In this document: positions 8,646-18,371 of the stretch, piece by piece
How positions within the stretch are numbered: position 1 is the stretch's first letter
Layout of the letters: every line of letters starts with the position of its first letter
Source of the DNA: DASZYT01 sp035545275
GTDB taxonomy: Bacteria; Patescibacteriota; Saccharimonadia; Saccharimonadales; UBA4665
DNA: 64,000 nucleotides
NCBI GenBank assembly: GCA_035545275.1
Contig: DASZYT010000021.1
Location: forward strand, 17,877-81,876
Reading direction: 5' to 3'
Program-made: the position numbers and the translations under genes
The notes under the pieces: model-generated
Seen by the model: the letters and a program-made list of their open reading frames with translations, nothing else
What the model was told of the DNA's origin: nothing
Databases searched by the model: none

Positions 8646-9893
8646 TTAGCCCAGTTCAACCAAGGCGGAATCTTTGTACGCCTTGCCGCGGCGTAATAGC
8701 GCACGTCCGTTTTGGAAGTCGCTCGCCTCGAAGTTTTCACGGGTGATTTTTTGCCCATTGACCGTGATGGCATTGCCCTGCAATAGACGCCGTGCTTCGG
8801 TGTTTGATGACGCAAGTTCTGACTGCACGAGTGCCTCGATCACAGAGCCTGTTTCGGCCGCTTGGACGGCTGGGATCTCTTGGCGCATCTGTTTTAAGGT
8901 GTCGTCAGTAAGCTCCGCCACCGGCTTTGCGCCCGTCAGGACGTCGGTGATATCTTGCGCAATCACCGTCTGCTCTTCGCCGTGCACCAGCATTGTGACG
9001 GCTTCAGCCAGCCGGGTCTGCCCATAGCGGGCCTGCGGGCTCTTGCGGTGCTCGGCAACGATGGCGCCAATCTCATCCTTGGACAATTCGGTGTACACTT
9101 TCAGGTAATCTTCCACACCTTCGTCGTCGGCGTTTATCCAGAACTGATAAAACTGGGTCGGGCTGGTGAGTGCTGCATCCAGCCACACGGCACCTTCCTC
9201 ACTTTTGCCGAACTTCTTGCCCGTTGACTTATTGATGACCAGCGGCATGCTGAGCGCCTGCGCTTCTTTGCCCTCCTTTTTACGGATAAGCGGCACGCCA
9301 GAAAGCATATTGCCCCACTGGTCGGATCCACCGATCTGCAGCACCACATCTTTATTCTTGAACAAGTACCAAAAGTCATAGCCCTGGATGAGATTGTAGC
9401 TGAATTCGGCGTAGCTGATGCCGCCCCCGCTTTCGCCCATGCGCTGCGCGATGTAGTCGCGCTGCACCAGCTCGGTCATGCTGTAGTGCTTGCCTACGTC
9501 GCGCAAAAACTCCAGGTAGCCGATATCTTTGAACCAGTCATAATTATCCACCGGTTCAAAATCCATACCCGAGAACAGGCGCTCCACCTGCTTTTTGATA
9601 GCTGCGGCGTTAGCTTGGATTTCTTCGCGGGACTTCAGTGGGCGCTCTTCGTCCTTGCCACCCGGATCGCCGATGAGGCTGGTGGCACCGCCCACCAGCA
9701 GTACGGCCTTCCAGCCGTGTTTGCGCAGCCGGCGCGCCAGCATGAAAACCGCCAGATTGCCAATGGTAAGGCTGGCCGCCGAGTTGCAGTCGACGCCAAG
9801 GTAAAATGCCTGCGGCGTGTCGAGCCACTTTACATCGTCAAACGTCTTGTCTTTAATCTGTCCACGCCAGGTAAGTTCTTCTGATAGCGTCAT
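8646..9893 (-). CDS. tyrS: Tyrosyl-tRNA synthetase
   Basis: Class I synthetase charging tRNA-Tyr. The 415 aa contain the Rossmann catalytic domain, KFGKS (the KMSKS equivalent) near residue 227, the tyrosine-site region SYNLIQGYDF near residue 175, and a C-terminal S4 RNA-binding domain (RRLLQGNAITVNG). The HIGH-equivalent is unusual: SLTIGN (residues 41-46), so the first His is Thr and the second Asn. The second substitution is common in TyrRS, the first is not. The start is ATG at 9893 with AGGAA upstream. Confidence 0.95.
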   Translation of the reverse strand: MTLSEELTWRGQIKDKTFDDVKWLDTPQAFYLGVDCNSAASLTIGNLAVFMLARRLRKHGWKAVLLVGGATSLIGDPGGKDEERPLKSREEIQANAAAIKKQVERLFSGMDFEPVDNYDWFKDIGYLEFLRDVGKHYSMTELVQRDYIAQRMGESGGGISYAEFSYNLIQGYDFWYLFKNKDVVLQIGGSDQWGNMLSGVPLIRKKEGKEAQALSMPLVINKSTGKKFGKSEEGAVWLDAALTSPTQFYQFWINADDEGVEDYLKVYTELSKDEIGAIVAEHRKSPQARYGQTRLAEAVTMLVHGEEQTVIAQDITDVLTGAKPVAELTDDTLKQMRQEIPAVQAAETGSVIEALVQSELASSNTEARRLLQGNAITVNGQKITRENFEASDFQNGRALLRRGKAYKDSALVELG

Positions 9894-10000
9894 GTCGTTC
9901 CTACTTATATATACGTCAGTGCCAGTATAGCGTACCGACAGCGACTTATAAACATGCTGAGGAAATGCTTAGAAACATGAGGATTTTATTGGCTGCGGTT

Positions 10001-10009
10001 TGGTATAAT
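10001..10009 (+). promoter_or_regulatory. Extended -10 promoter of the PBP gene
   Basis: The sequence TGGTATAAT is a perfect extended -10. The predicted start is near 10016, giving a leader of about 35 nt with GAGGGAG at 10031-10037 ahead of the ATG at 10051. The region is divergent from tyrS. Confidence 0.65.
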
Positions 10010-10050
10010 ACGAACTTAGACATGTATTTTGAGGGAGCAGATAAACACGC

Positions 10051-13000
10051 ATGAGTGATTCCAGAAACATTCGGGGTGGCAGGAAGCGGCGCCCATCTAA
10101 TAGTTACATCACCAAAAGCGGCAACAAGCTGCGACTCAACCGCAATTTTGCCCAACGCATGAAGGCCAACCGTGCTGCCCGCAAGGAGCAGAAGGCACTA
10201 TATCTCAGCACACTTCCGAAGAACCGCTGGAAGCGCCTACTTTACCGCATGCACCCCAAACGCGTTGCCCGCTACTGGTTTAGCCGCGAAGGTGGCATTA
10301 TGACCCTCAAAATTGCCGGCATCGGCATTGTGGTTGTATTTTTCCTGCTCCTCGGCGCCTTTGCCTATTTTCGTAAAGATTTACCGCAATTAAAGGATCT
10401 GTCCGGTGATACGTTTGGCGGCAGCATTACGTACTACGACCGGACGGGCAAAACCGTCTTGTGGCAAGACTACGATGCCGTCAAGCGCATCCCCGTACCT
10501 AAAGACGATATGTCCAAGTATATGAAACAGGCAACCGTGGCCATTGAGGATAAGAACTTTTACCACGAGGGTGCCTTCAGTGTGAGCGGCATCATGCGGG
10601 CTGGCCTACACGATGTATTCGGAGGCGGCAGCGGCGTCCAGGGCGGATCTACCATTACACAGCAGCTCGTAAAGTTGAATGAAAACTGGACCGACAACCG
10701 TACTATTACCCGCAAAGTTAAAGAGCTCATCATAGCCGTGGAGCTAGAACGCGAATACTCCAAGGATGACATCTTGGCCGGCTACCTGAACATTGCCCCG
10801 TACGGCGGTGTGGAGTATGGCTGCGAATCCGCTGCACGAGATTATTTCCATACCAGTTGTAAGGATCTATCACTTGCACAAGCAGCCATGTTGGCATCCA
10901 TCCCGCAAGCACCAACCGCCTATTCACCATACAGCAGCCCCACGTACAATAAGTCTGTATCGGGTGACTATTTCAATAGGGACGCCTTGATAGCGCGGCA
11001 GCACACGGTACTCAATAACATGGTACAACAAGGGTACATTTCCCAGGCCCAAGCGGACGCAGCCAAAAAGGTTAACATTCTTGCCCAAATTCATCAGTTG
11101 ACGCCCAAATACCAGGGTATCAAGGCGCCGTACTTTGTGTTGGCCGCTAAGCAAGAGCTTGAGCAAAAATATGGCGCCAGCACCGTACAGCGTGGCGGCT
11201 GGAAAGTGATTACCACCCTTGACCTTAACCAACAAAATGAGGCTGAGCAGCTAGTGCAGCAGAATTTGCCAGCCGTACAAGCAGCTGGCGGTGACGAGGA
11301 AGCAACGGTTGTCGAAGACGTCAAGACGGGGCAGATTACTTCGCTGGTAGGAGGAGTTGACTTTAGCAACCCCGACCACGGCCAAGTAAACTACGCCGCG
11401 GGGGCACTGGTGGAGCCAGGCTCCAGCTTCAAACCTTACGACTACGCTGCGTTTATCAACAACAACACGAACGTCGGTGCTGGCTCGGTGTTGTACGACT
11501 CACCTGACCCACTGCCTGGATATCCGTGTACAAACCATTCGCGCCCCGAAAGCGGTGGCAACTGTCTATTTGACGACAACCGTACGTTTCCTGGGCCAGA
11601 ACCCATACGCTATGCACTGGGCGGCTCTCGTAACGTGCCGGCAGTGAAGGCCATGCTTTCAGCAGTTCCCAACGATAAAAGTTCCGGACGCACAGATTCC
11701 GTCAATAAGGTTATCAGTACCGCCACCGCCATGATGGACAACCCGTACGTAAAGGGCAACACGTACAACTGTTATGCTAACGACAGTCTCACTCAGACCA
11801 CGCAATGTTACGGCTCCTCGGCCATCGGTTCTGGCGAACTCCAGCTGGATAACCACACCAACGGGCTGGCGACATTTGCCCGGCTCGGAGATGCCATTCC
11901 CAAAACGTACATTCTAAAAATCACCGATGCGGGCGGCAAAGTCATCGACCAGTTCAAGCAACCCAAAGGCAAACAGGTCATTGACCCTCAAACAGCCTAT
12001 ATCGTCAACAATATGCTCTCCGACCCGAACGCTTCGTACTTTAATTACAGTGCAAAATTCCAACACTGGAACGGCTGGGACTTTGCCCTTAAAACTGGTA
12101 CGTCCGAGAACAACCGCGACTTTTTGATGGTAGGCTACAGTACCCAGTATGCGATGTCGTCATGGATCGGCTATCATACACGCGAAAAGTCTATGGTGGG
12201 AAGTTCCGACGCCCTCACCTACCCCCTCGCGCACGGTCTCATGACATATCTGCACAAAAATATGAAGCCGGTCAACTGGAAAGAGCCCAAAGGTATTCAG
12301 CATCTGCCTGTGTATGTGATGCGCAGCGGCTATGGTGATATGTTTGGTGCCATCTTCCCAAGCCCCAGTACTGACCTCTTTCCGTCATGGTACAAACCGC
12401 CTAAGAGCGGCGGCGGTACCCAGGTCATCGACAAAGTGTCTAACAAACTTGCGACTAGCTGCACACCTGCAGACGCCCAAGAGACGGTCGGCAACGCAAA
12501 CGCCAACGCCTTCTCGGTCGACATATTCCATGGCGGCGGACCAAGCGGCAGCACAACCGTCACCGGCAACGATGATGTACACCACTGCGATGACGCCTTG
12601 CCTACGATCACGCTTACCGCCCCAAGCGTGTGTGATGGCAATAGTGGCGGCTGCGACATCACTGTTACGGCCAGCCAAGGCACTCACCCGCTATATGGAG
12701 GCAGCTACACGGCAGCTCCCGCAGGCACGATTGATGTATCGATTAACGGAAACTCGGTACACACATTTTCCATGAGCGGTGGTAACCCCTATTCGGGGAC
12801 GTTCCATTACAATCCGACGTCATCAGGAAGTATGAAAGTTGTCGCTACGGTGACCGACAGCGTTTTGTATCAGAATAGTGACGGCAAAACGGTAAATTTT
12901 ACGCAGGGGGGCGGGGGGACAACTCAGTCAATAACAATTACCAACCCGTCAAACGGAAGCGTCATCACTGGCCATAGCCTCAACGTGCAATGGACCGGTG

Positions 13001-13179
13001 GCTCGGGAAACTATACAGCCAGTGTGAGCGGAACAAGTGGAGGCTTTACGGGAACCTGTACGTCAGGATCTAATAGCTGCACCATAGACTTGAGCGGAGC
13101 ACCAAGCGGAGCGTATACCGTAACCGTTAGTGACGACTCAGGTGATAGTTCACCGACTGTAAACTTTACCAAGTCTTAA
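10051..13179 (+). CDS. Bifunctional class A penicillin-binding protein (PBP1A-like) with C-terminal Ig-like tail
   Basis: Polymerises and cross-links peptidoglycan at the outer face of the membrane. The 1042 aa comprise a basic cytoplasmic N-terminus (about 85 aa), one membrane segment (about 88-108), a GT51 domain (EDKNFYHEGAF, then GGSTITQQLVK), and a transpeptidase with PGSSFKPY (SxxK, near 460), GGSRN (SxN, near 525) and KTGTSE (near 680). After about residue 790 comes a Cys-containing, Thr/Ser/Gly-rich tail with two beta-sandwich-like repeats, the last ending in VTVSDDSGDSSP. Such a long tail is unusual and may bind wall or a surface partner (inference). The gene is convergent with radA, with a 2-bp gap. 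Confidence 0.93.
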   Translation: MSDSRNIRGGRKRRPSNSYITKSGNKLRLNRNFAQRMKANRAARKEQKALYLSTLPKNRWKRLLYRMHPKRVARYWFSREGGIMTLKIAGIGIVVVFFLLLGAFAYFRKDLPQLKDLSGDTFGGSITYYDRTGKTVLWQDYDAVKRIPVPKDDMSKYMKQATVAIEDKNFYHEGAFSVSGIMRAGLHDVFGGGSGVQGGSTITQQLVKLNENWTDNRTITRKVKELIIAVELEREYSKDDILAGYLNIAPYGGVEYGCESAARDYFHTSCKDLSLAQAAMLASIPQAPTAYSPYSSPTYNKSVSGDYFNRDALIARQHTVLNNMVQQGYISQAQADAAKKVNILAQIHQLTPKYQGIKAPYFVLAAKQELEQKYGASTVQRGGWKVITTLDLNQQNEAEQLVQQNLPAVQAAGGDEEATVVEDVKTGQITSLVGGVDFSNPDHGQVNYAAGALVEPGSSFKPYDYAAFINNNTNVGAGSVLYDSPDPLPGYPCTNHSRPESGGNCLFDDNRTFPGPEPIRYALGGSRNVPAVKAMLSAVPNDKSSGRTDSVNKVISTATAMMDNPYVKGNTYNCYANDSLTQTTQCYGSSAIGSGELQLDNHTNGLATFARLGDAIPKTYILKITDAGGKVIDQFKQPKGKQVIDPQTAYIVNNMLSDPNASYFNYSAKFQHWNGWDFALKTGTSENNRDFLMVGYSTQYAMSSWIGYHTREKSMVGSSDALTYPLAHGLMTYLHKNMKPVNWKEPKGIQHLPVYVMRSGYGDMFGAIFPSPSTDLFPSWYKPPKSGGGTQVIDKVSNKLATSCTPADAQETVGNANANAFSVDIFHGGGPSGSTTVTGNDDVHHCDDALPTITLTAPSVCDGNSGGCDITVTASQGTHPLYGGSYTAAPAGTIDVSINGNSVHTFSMSGGNPYSGTFHYNPTSSGSMKVVATVTDSVLYQNSDGKTVNFTQGGGGTTQSITITNPSNGSVITGHSLNVQWTGGSGNYTASVSGTSGGFTGTCTSGSNSCTIDLSGAPSGAYTVTVSDDSGDSSPTVNFTKS

Positions 13180-13181
13180 AT

Positions 13182-14537
13182 TTAGTCTTTTTCGAGGAAT
13201 TGATTGAGTGCGCTCCGCACATCCGGTACGCCGGTAAGGCCTGGCAACTTTTTGCCTGATTTCTGCACAGGGCCAATGGCCGTGTCAAAGCCGAGTTTTG
13301 TGGCTTCGGCAAGACGTTTTTCGGCGAATGGCACATGACGAACTTCACCCGAAAGCCCCACCTCTCCAAACACGACAGCGTTCGCCTTTAGCTGCATGCC
13401 TTTGGCGGCAGAACCAATGGCCATGCACACAGCCAAATCGGCAGCCGGCTCGCGGATCTGCATACCGCCCACAATATTTACATAAATATCCATATCGCTC
13501 AGTGAGAGTTTCGTACGGCGCTCCAACATCGCCACCAGCAGATTCAGCCGGTTGAGATCAATGCCGCTTGCGGCGCGTTTGGGATAACCGTAGCTAGTCT
13601 TATTGACCAGCGCTTGCACTTCTACGAGCAACGGTCGTGTGCCCTCAAGCGTGGCCAGCACCACCGAGCCATCACTAACTTGGCGTTCTGCCAAAAGTGC
13701 AGCGGATGGATTGTCGACAGGCTTCAGGCCCTCATCAACCATTTCAAGAATGGCGGCCTCGCTAGTTGACCCAAAGCGGTTTTTGACGGCCCTGAGCACC
13801 TTGAAGCCGCCGTAGCGGTCACCTTCCAGCTGCAACACCACATCAACTACGTGCTCCAGCACCTTTGGGCCCGCAATCATGCCTTCTTTGGTCACATGAC
13901 CAACCAAAATCACTGCCGTGTTGGTTTGCTTTGCAGCGGCGGTGAGCAACTGTGTGCTATTTGTAATTTGCGAGACAGTACCCGCAGCCGACGCAATGCC
14001 TTCCACCCCAACTGTCTGGATGGAATCCACCACAACAAGCTTGTACTTGCCTGTTGCAATAGTAGACGCGATATCGTCCGCCGAAGTACTAGTGGCTAGC
14101 TGCAACTCGGCTCGTTGGGCGCCAAGCCGATTGGCACGCATGCCGATCTGATGTGCCGACTCCTCACCACTTATGTATAAGACAGGCGCTTTCGCTGCCG
14201 CCGCGTATGCAAGCTGCAACAGCAATGTACTTTTGCCAATGCCAGGTTGTCCGGCAATAAGATTCACGCTGCCGGCCACAATACCGCCACCAAACACTTC
14301 ATCGACGTCTTTCATACCGCTGACGAGCCGCGGCAAGTCATGCCCCACGACAGCCTTAACGCTTTGCGCGGTCAGCTCGCGGCCACTTGCGGCTGCCCGG
14401 CCAGGACTTGCACCAGTTACGTCCACCGTTTCTTCCAATGTATTCCACTCGCCGCACTGCGGGCAGCGTCCCGCCCAGGAGCTGCTCACGGCTCCACAGT
14501 TATTGCATACATATCGAATTGCTGGCTTTTTTGCCAT
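13182..14537 (-). CDS. radA: DNA repair protein RadA (Sms)
   Basis: RecA-like, DnaB-type helicase assisting branch migration in recombination. The 451 aa have the N-terminal C4 zinc finger (Cys11, 14, 25, 28: CNNCGAVSSSWAGRCPQC), Walker A GQPGIGKST near residue 95, the RadA signature KNRFGS near 252, and a C-terminal Lon-like domain. The start is ATG at 14537 with GGGGAG upstream. It lies 31 bp after the HEXXH protein gene and is convergent with the PBP gene. Confidence 0.96.
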   Translation of the reverse strand: MAKKPAIRYVCNNCGAVSSSWAGRCPQCGEWNTLEETVDVTGASPGRAAASGRELTAQSVKAVVGHDLPRLVSGMKDVDEVFGGGIVAGSVNLIAGQPGIGKSTLLLQLAYAAAAKAPVLYISGEESAHQIGMRANRLGAQRAELQLATSTSADDIASTIATGKYKLVVVDSIQTVGVEGIASAAGTVSQITNSTQLLTAAAKQTNTAVILVGHVTKEGMIAGPKVLEHVVDVVLQLEGDRYGGFKVLRAVKNRFGSTSEAAILEMVDEGLKPVDNPSAALLAERQVSDGSVVLATLEGTRPLLVEVQALVNKTSYGYPKRAASGIDLNRLNLLVAMLERRTKLSLSDMDIYVNIVGGMQIREPAADLAVCMAIGSAAKGMQLKANAVVFGEVGLSGEVRHVPFAEKRLAEATKLGFDTAIGPVQKSGKKLPGLTGVPDVRSALNQFLEKD

Positions 14538-14568
14538 AACACTCCCCTATTCCTAACTACTATATCAT

Positions 14569-15582
14569 CTATTGTGTCGACGCCGAGGGCGCATTGTCAC
14601 CCTGCAAATCTTGACTGAGTTGTTGCTCTTCAAGTACCAGTGCGTTGTGCTCATCGACAATCTGATTGTATTGCGTGATAAGATTATGCACTTCAGTTAC
14701 TACTTGTCGATATTCAGATACTTGTTGGTTGTAGCTGTCCACCCCAGCGTTGTATGCCTGATAGTTACCTGCCGCCTTCTCCTGCTGCAACTGCGTCTGT
14801 CTGCTCTGCAAATCGGCATACCTGGCCTGAATGTCTGCTTTTTTGGCGTCTATTTCGACCTTGAGTGACTTTAGCTGCTCATTATAGGTCTGTAGTTTTT
14901 GTTGCCGGCTGGTAAATGCCTGCTGATAATGAGCCGCATAGGTAGCGACAGCTTGTCTATTGGTAAAATATTGCTTGTAGTAGGCCTCAAGAGGCGCCGG
15001 CAGTTGGGCAATTTCTGTCCCAAACACCGAGTGCATTTCATTGACCAGCTGGTCAGGTTCGCTTTTCTGATACTCGTCCATGGTCGTTTTGATTCGCTGG
15101 TCGGTCAGATCGTGATGATAATAGTTGAGCAACATGGCATCAACGCGGTTACGCTCGCTAGCGCTCAGCCGTGCGTAGGCAGCATGTAACATTTCATGAG
15201 CAGCAGTCACTTCCTCGACTCCACTCAAGCGCGGATCGCTTACTCCCAGCAAAAATATGCCGTTCTCACCACTATGGTAACAACCCAGTACAATGGTCTT
15301 TTCGTTGCCCGCAGGACAATCTTGGGCAAACGCGGATCTGTCCTGAATGACCGGCCAATTGATGTAGAACAAATGGCGCGCATAGGGCGTCATGGCATCA
15401 TCGGTGACCAGCGCTGCCACTCGGGTGTCGGGCTTGAAAGACCTGAGACGCAGCCAGTCATGCACCGGCTGTCGCTCTACGTACAGAGCGAGACCGGCCG
15501 CAACTACTACGGCTAGCACCAAAAGTGAAAAATGGTGGCGCTTACGCGAAACGTTTTTTTTACTACTCGGCCGCAGTTGCAT
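14569..15582 (-). CDS. Membrane-anchored HEXXH protein with coiled-coil C-terminus
   Basis: A 337-aa protein of unknown family. One N-terminal membrane segment (residues about 17-35) is followed by an extracytoplasmic domain with AAHEMLHAAY, a perfect HEXXH zinc-metallopeptidase motif (residues 129-133), and two Cys nearby that could form a disulfide. From about residue 200 to 330 it is a Gln/Lys/Tyr-rich coiled coil. I chose ATG 15582 (AAGGTGG upstream); GTG at 15597 is an alternative. Either way its start overlaps the 3' end of clpC by 20-35 bp, so it is translationally coupled to a CIRCE-regulated chaperone. A role as a surface protease induced by protein stress is inference. Confidence 0.75.
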   Translation of the reverse strand: MQLRPSSKKNVSRKRHHFSLLVLAVVVAAGLALYVERQPVHDWLRLRSFKPDTRVAALVTDDAMTPYARHLFYINWPVIQDRSAFAQDCPAGNEKTIVLGCYHSGENGIFLLGVSDPRLSGVEEVTAAHEMLHAAYARLSASERNRVDAMLLNYYHHDLTDQRIKTTMDEYQKSEPDQLVNEMHSVFGTEIAQLPAPLEAYYKQYFTNRQAVATYAAHYQQAFTSRQQKLQTYNEQLKSLKVEIDAKKADIQARYADLQSRQTQLQQEKAAGNYQAYNAGVDSYNQQVSEYRQVVTEVHNLITQYNQIVDEHNALVLEEQQLSQDLQGDNAPSASTQ

Positions 15583-18049
15583 AGGCCAGGTTGCCACCTT
15601 GGGTACTCACGCGGATGATGTCGCCGCGGGTGTATTTATCGTCAAGCAGGTCAAGGGCAACTTGGTCTTCGATAGTGTCTTGGATGAGGCGCCTAAGTGG
15701 ACGGACACCGTTCTTGGCGTCATAGCCATGTTCAAGCAGATATTGCTTGGCAGCCGGGGTAAGGTCGACACTGATACCACGCTTGGTCAAGCGCTGCTTC
15801 AGCTCACCTATTTGTAGGTCGATGATTTTAAAAATGTCCTTTTTGGTGAGGGCACGGAAAACGATGACTTTGTCGATACGGTTCAAAAGTTCCGGGCGCA
15901 TCGCTTTTTTCAACTCGTCCTGTACCTTTTCGCGGTTGGCTTCATGCAATTCATCGAGGTCTTTCTCCTCATTAGAGTTGGTGGCGTGGAAGCCAAAGTT
16001 GGCTTCTTTTTGCAATTTTTCAGCACCAATGTTGCTCGTCATGATGACGATGGTATTGGTAAAGTCAATCTTGTGACCTTTGGCGTCGGTAATATAGCCG
16101 TCCTCAAGTAGCTGCAAAAGCATGTTAAAGACGTCTGGGTGGGCCTTTTCAATCTCGTCGAATAGCACCAGGCTGTAGGGTTGGCGGCGGATTTTGTCAG
16201 TCAGCTGGCCACCGTCATCATAGCCGACGTAGCCGGCTGGAGCGCCTACCAGGCGCGACACATTGTGGTGCTCACCAAACTCACTCATGTCAATTTTCAC
16301 CATTGCATCCTCAGAGCCAAAGAATTCTCGTGCCAGCACTCTAGCCAGCTCGGTCTTGCCCACGCCAGTGGGGCCAAGGAAAATGAATGACCCAATGGGG
16401 CGCTTTTCGCTACCGATGCCACTACGGTTGCGGCGGATTGCGCGCGATACCGCTTCGACTGCCTCTTTTTGGCCTATGACATACTTGCCCAGGGTTTTCT
16501 CGAGGTTAAGTAGATATTTGGCTTCGCTGCGAATGACTTTCTTAACAGGAATGCCCGTCATGCGGGCAACTACTTCCGCCACATCTTCGCTGGTTACTTT
16601 GAGGCGTTCAACTTGCTTACTGTCGGTTTGCGCCTGAGACAACTCGGCGTTGATCTGCGATGCACGTTGCTTGTAGTGAGCGGCCTTTTCGTAATCTTCA
16701 GCATCCACCGCTTCTTCTATACGGGTGTTGGTAAGTTTGAGCTCCTTCTGCAAGCGACGCACCTCGGGCGAGGTACGACCCTTGTCGATGCGCAGGTGCG
16801 CGGCGGTTTCGTCAATAAGGTCGATAGCCTTGTCGGGCATGAAGCGGTCATTGACATAGCGCTTAGCGAACATCACGGTGTCTTCCAGCACTTCATCGCT
16901 AATTTTTACGCCGTGAAATTCTTCGTAGTGCTTGCGCAGGCCTTTCAAAATAGCCACTGTCTCTGCCGGTGTGGTCTCTGGCACCTGCACGGGCTGGAAG
17001 CGGCGCTCCAACGCCGCGTCCTTTTCAATGTGCTTGGTATATTCGGCAGTAGTGGTGGCACCAATGACTTGGATTTTGCCTCGGGCCAATGCGGGCTTCA
17101 GAATGTTGCCAGCGTCCATGGCTCCCTCGGCAGCCCCGGCACCAACTATCAGGTGCAGCTCATCAATAAATACGATGGTTTTACTATCTTTCTCGAGCTC
17201 ACTCATCACCTTTTTCAACCGCTCTTCAAACTCACCTCTGTACTTAGTGCCCGCGATCATCCCGGCCAAATCAAGTAACACGATACGTTTATCAAGCAGA
17301 CTGTCTGGCACGTCTTCCGATATGATACGCTGCGCCAATCCTTCGACAATGGCCGTCTTGCCCACGCCAGGCTCACCGATGAGCACCGGGTTGTTCTTGG
17401 TGCGACGATTCAAAATAGTGACGACGCGGCGGATCTGATTCTCGCGGCCTACCACCGGGTCCAGCTTGCCTTCACGAGCCTGTTGTGTCAGGTCGGTACT
17501 AAAGTAATCCAGCGCGGTCTTGCGGCCCTTCTTGCCGCGCCGAATAGTTTCGGCAGGGCCACCTGTCTCATCTTCTTCATATTGCTGACGGTTTAAGAAT
17601 TGCTCAACTTCGTTCGTGAGGGCATCAACGTCTACGTTCATGTCGCGCAGCAGTATGGTGGCACGAGCGTTCTTTTGGCTCAAAATACTGTATAGGATGT
17701 GCTCGGTGCCGCAGAACTCCTGGCCATAATCTTGGGCAACATCATACGCCATACGTAGTGTCAGTTTGGCGGTTTCGCTGAGTCCTTTAGCGCCCATATT
17801 AATAACGAGGGTTTTTGGTGTCAGGTTGAGTGCCATGCGGGCACGGTCAAGCGTTATACCTACGCCCTCTAAGATCTTAGAACCCATGGAAGAATCTTGT
17901 GCCAGTACACCCAGTAGCAGATGCTCCGTGCCTACGTACGCGCTGCCAAAGCTACGCGCGATGGCGTCAGCATGCTTCAAACTCTGCAAAGCATTGTTAG
18001 TCAAATGGCTCAAAAATTCTTGGAAATCTGGACTATCATTTGGCATCAT
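15563..18049 (-). CDS. clpC: Clp protease ATP-binding subunit ClpC
   Basis: AAA+ unfoldase that feeds ClpP. The 828 aa include an N-terminal Clp repeat domain (residues about 10-150), a first AAA module with GEPGVGKTA near 222, a UVR-type middle segment (about 410-450; EEAVDAEDYEKAAHYKQRA), which marks ClpC rather than ClpB, and a second AAA module with GPTGVGKTELA near 560 plus a C-terminal D2-small domain. Transcribed leftward from a CIRCE-controlled promoter at 18181-18217, giving a leader of about 125 nt. ATG 18049 or 18046 could be used. The next gene (HEXXH protein) overlaps its end. Confidence 0.95.
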   Translation of the reverse strand: MMPNDSPDFQEFLSHLTNNALQSLKHADAIARSFGSAYVGTEHLLLGVLAQDSSMGSKILEGVGITLDRARMALNLTPKTLVINMGAKGLSETAKLTLRMAYDVAQDYGQEFCGTEHILYSILSQKNARATILLRDMNVDVDALTNEVEQFLNRQQYEEDETGGPAETIRRGKKGRKTALDYFSTDLTQQAREGKLDPVVGRENQIRRVVTILNRRTKNNPVLIGEPGVGKTAIVEGLAQRIISEDVPDSLLDKRIVLLDLAGMIAGTKYRGEFEERLKKVMSELEKDSKTIVFIDELHLIVGAGAAEGAMDAGNILKPALARGKIQVIGATTTAEYTKHIEKDAALERRFQPVQVPETTPAETVAILKGLRKHYEEFHGVKISDEVLEDTVMFAKRYVNDRFMPDKAIDLIDETAAHLRIDKGRTSPEVRRLQKELKLTNTRIEEAVDAEDYEKAAHYKQRASQINAELSQAQTDSKQVERLKVTSEDVAEVVARMTGIPVKKVIRSEAKYLLNLEKTLGKYVIGQKEAVEAVSRAIRRNRSGIGSEKRPIGSFIFLGPTGVGKTELARVLAREFFGSEDAMVKIDMSEFGEHHNVSRLVGAPAGYVGYDDGGQLTDKIRRQPYSLVLFDEIEKAHPDVFNMLLQLLEDGYITDAKGHKIDFTNTIVIMTSNIGAEKLQKEANFGFHATNSNEEKDLDELHEANREKVQDELKKAMRPELLNRIDKVIVFRALTKKDIFKIIDLQIGELKQRLTKRGISVDLTPAAKQYLLEHGYDAKNGVRPLRRLIQDTIEDQVALDLLDDKYTRGDIIRVSTQGGNLAYATAAE

Positions 18050-18180
18050 ACTGCTATTATTATCTACCTTTCTTGGAGCTCGCTGTAAAAATTTTGGCGA
18101 GCTGCTGCTATGTTTTTACCCTGGTCGCTGCTCTTGCGGTCTTAGACTGTACGCGGCACTTTCTACGTGCCAATATATCT

Positions 18181-18217
18181 ATAATAGCAATTAGCACTCA
18201 CGAGTCAAGAGTGCTAA
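18181..18217 (-). promoter_or_regulatory. CIRCE operator and promoter of clpC
   Basis: A perfect CIRCE (TTAGCACTC-N9-GAGTGCTAA) at 18191-18217. On the minus strand TTGACT (18208-18203) in its spacer is the -35, followed by 16 nt and the -10 TATTAT (18186-18181). This is the same embedded layout as at clpP, so both genes are predicted members of one HrcA regulon. Confidence 0.92.
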
Positions 18218-18371
18218 TTATGGTGTCCTGGGGTGCGTCTGGAGTGGTCTAGTGTGGCGATAGCTGCGAGGATTAGAGCGAGGTGCAGCTGTCGCTACAG
18301 CGAGCTGAACCGGAGCAGATAGCGATGCGATAGGCTGCTACAGGAGTACCTAGTGATAGCATGGCGTAGTG

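Noticed and set aside
18220..18371. A gene or RNA between the two CIRCE copies
   Set aside because: Short repeats of GCGATA and a small TCGCT/AGCGA hairpin occur, but there is no consistent frame, promoter or extended fold.
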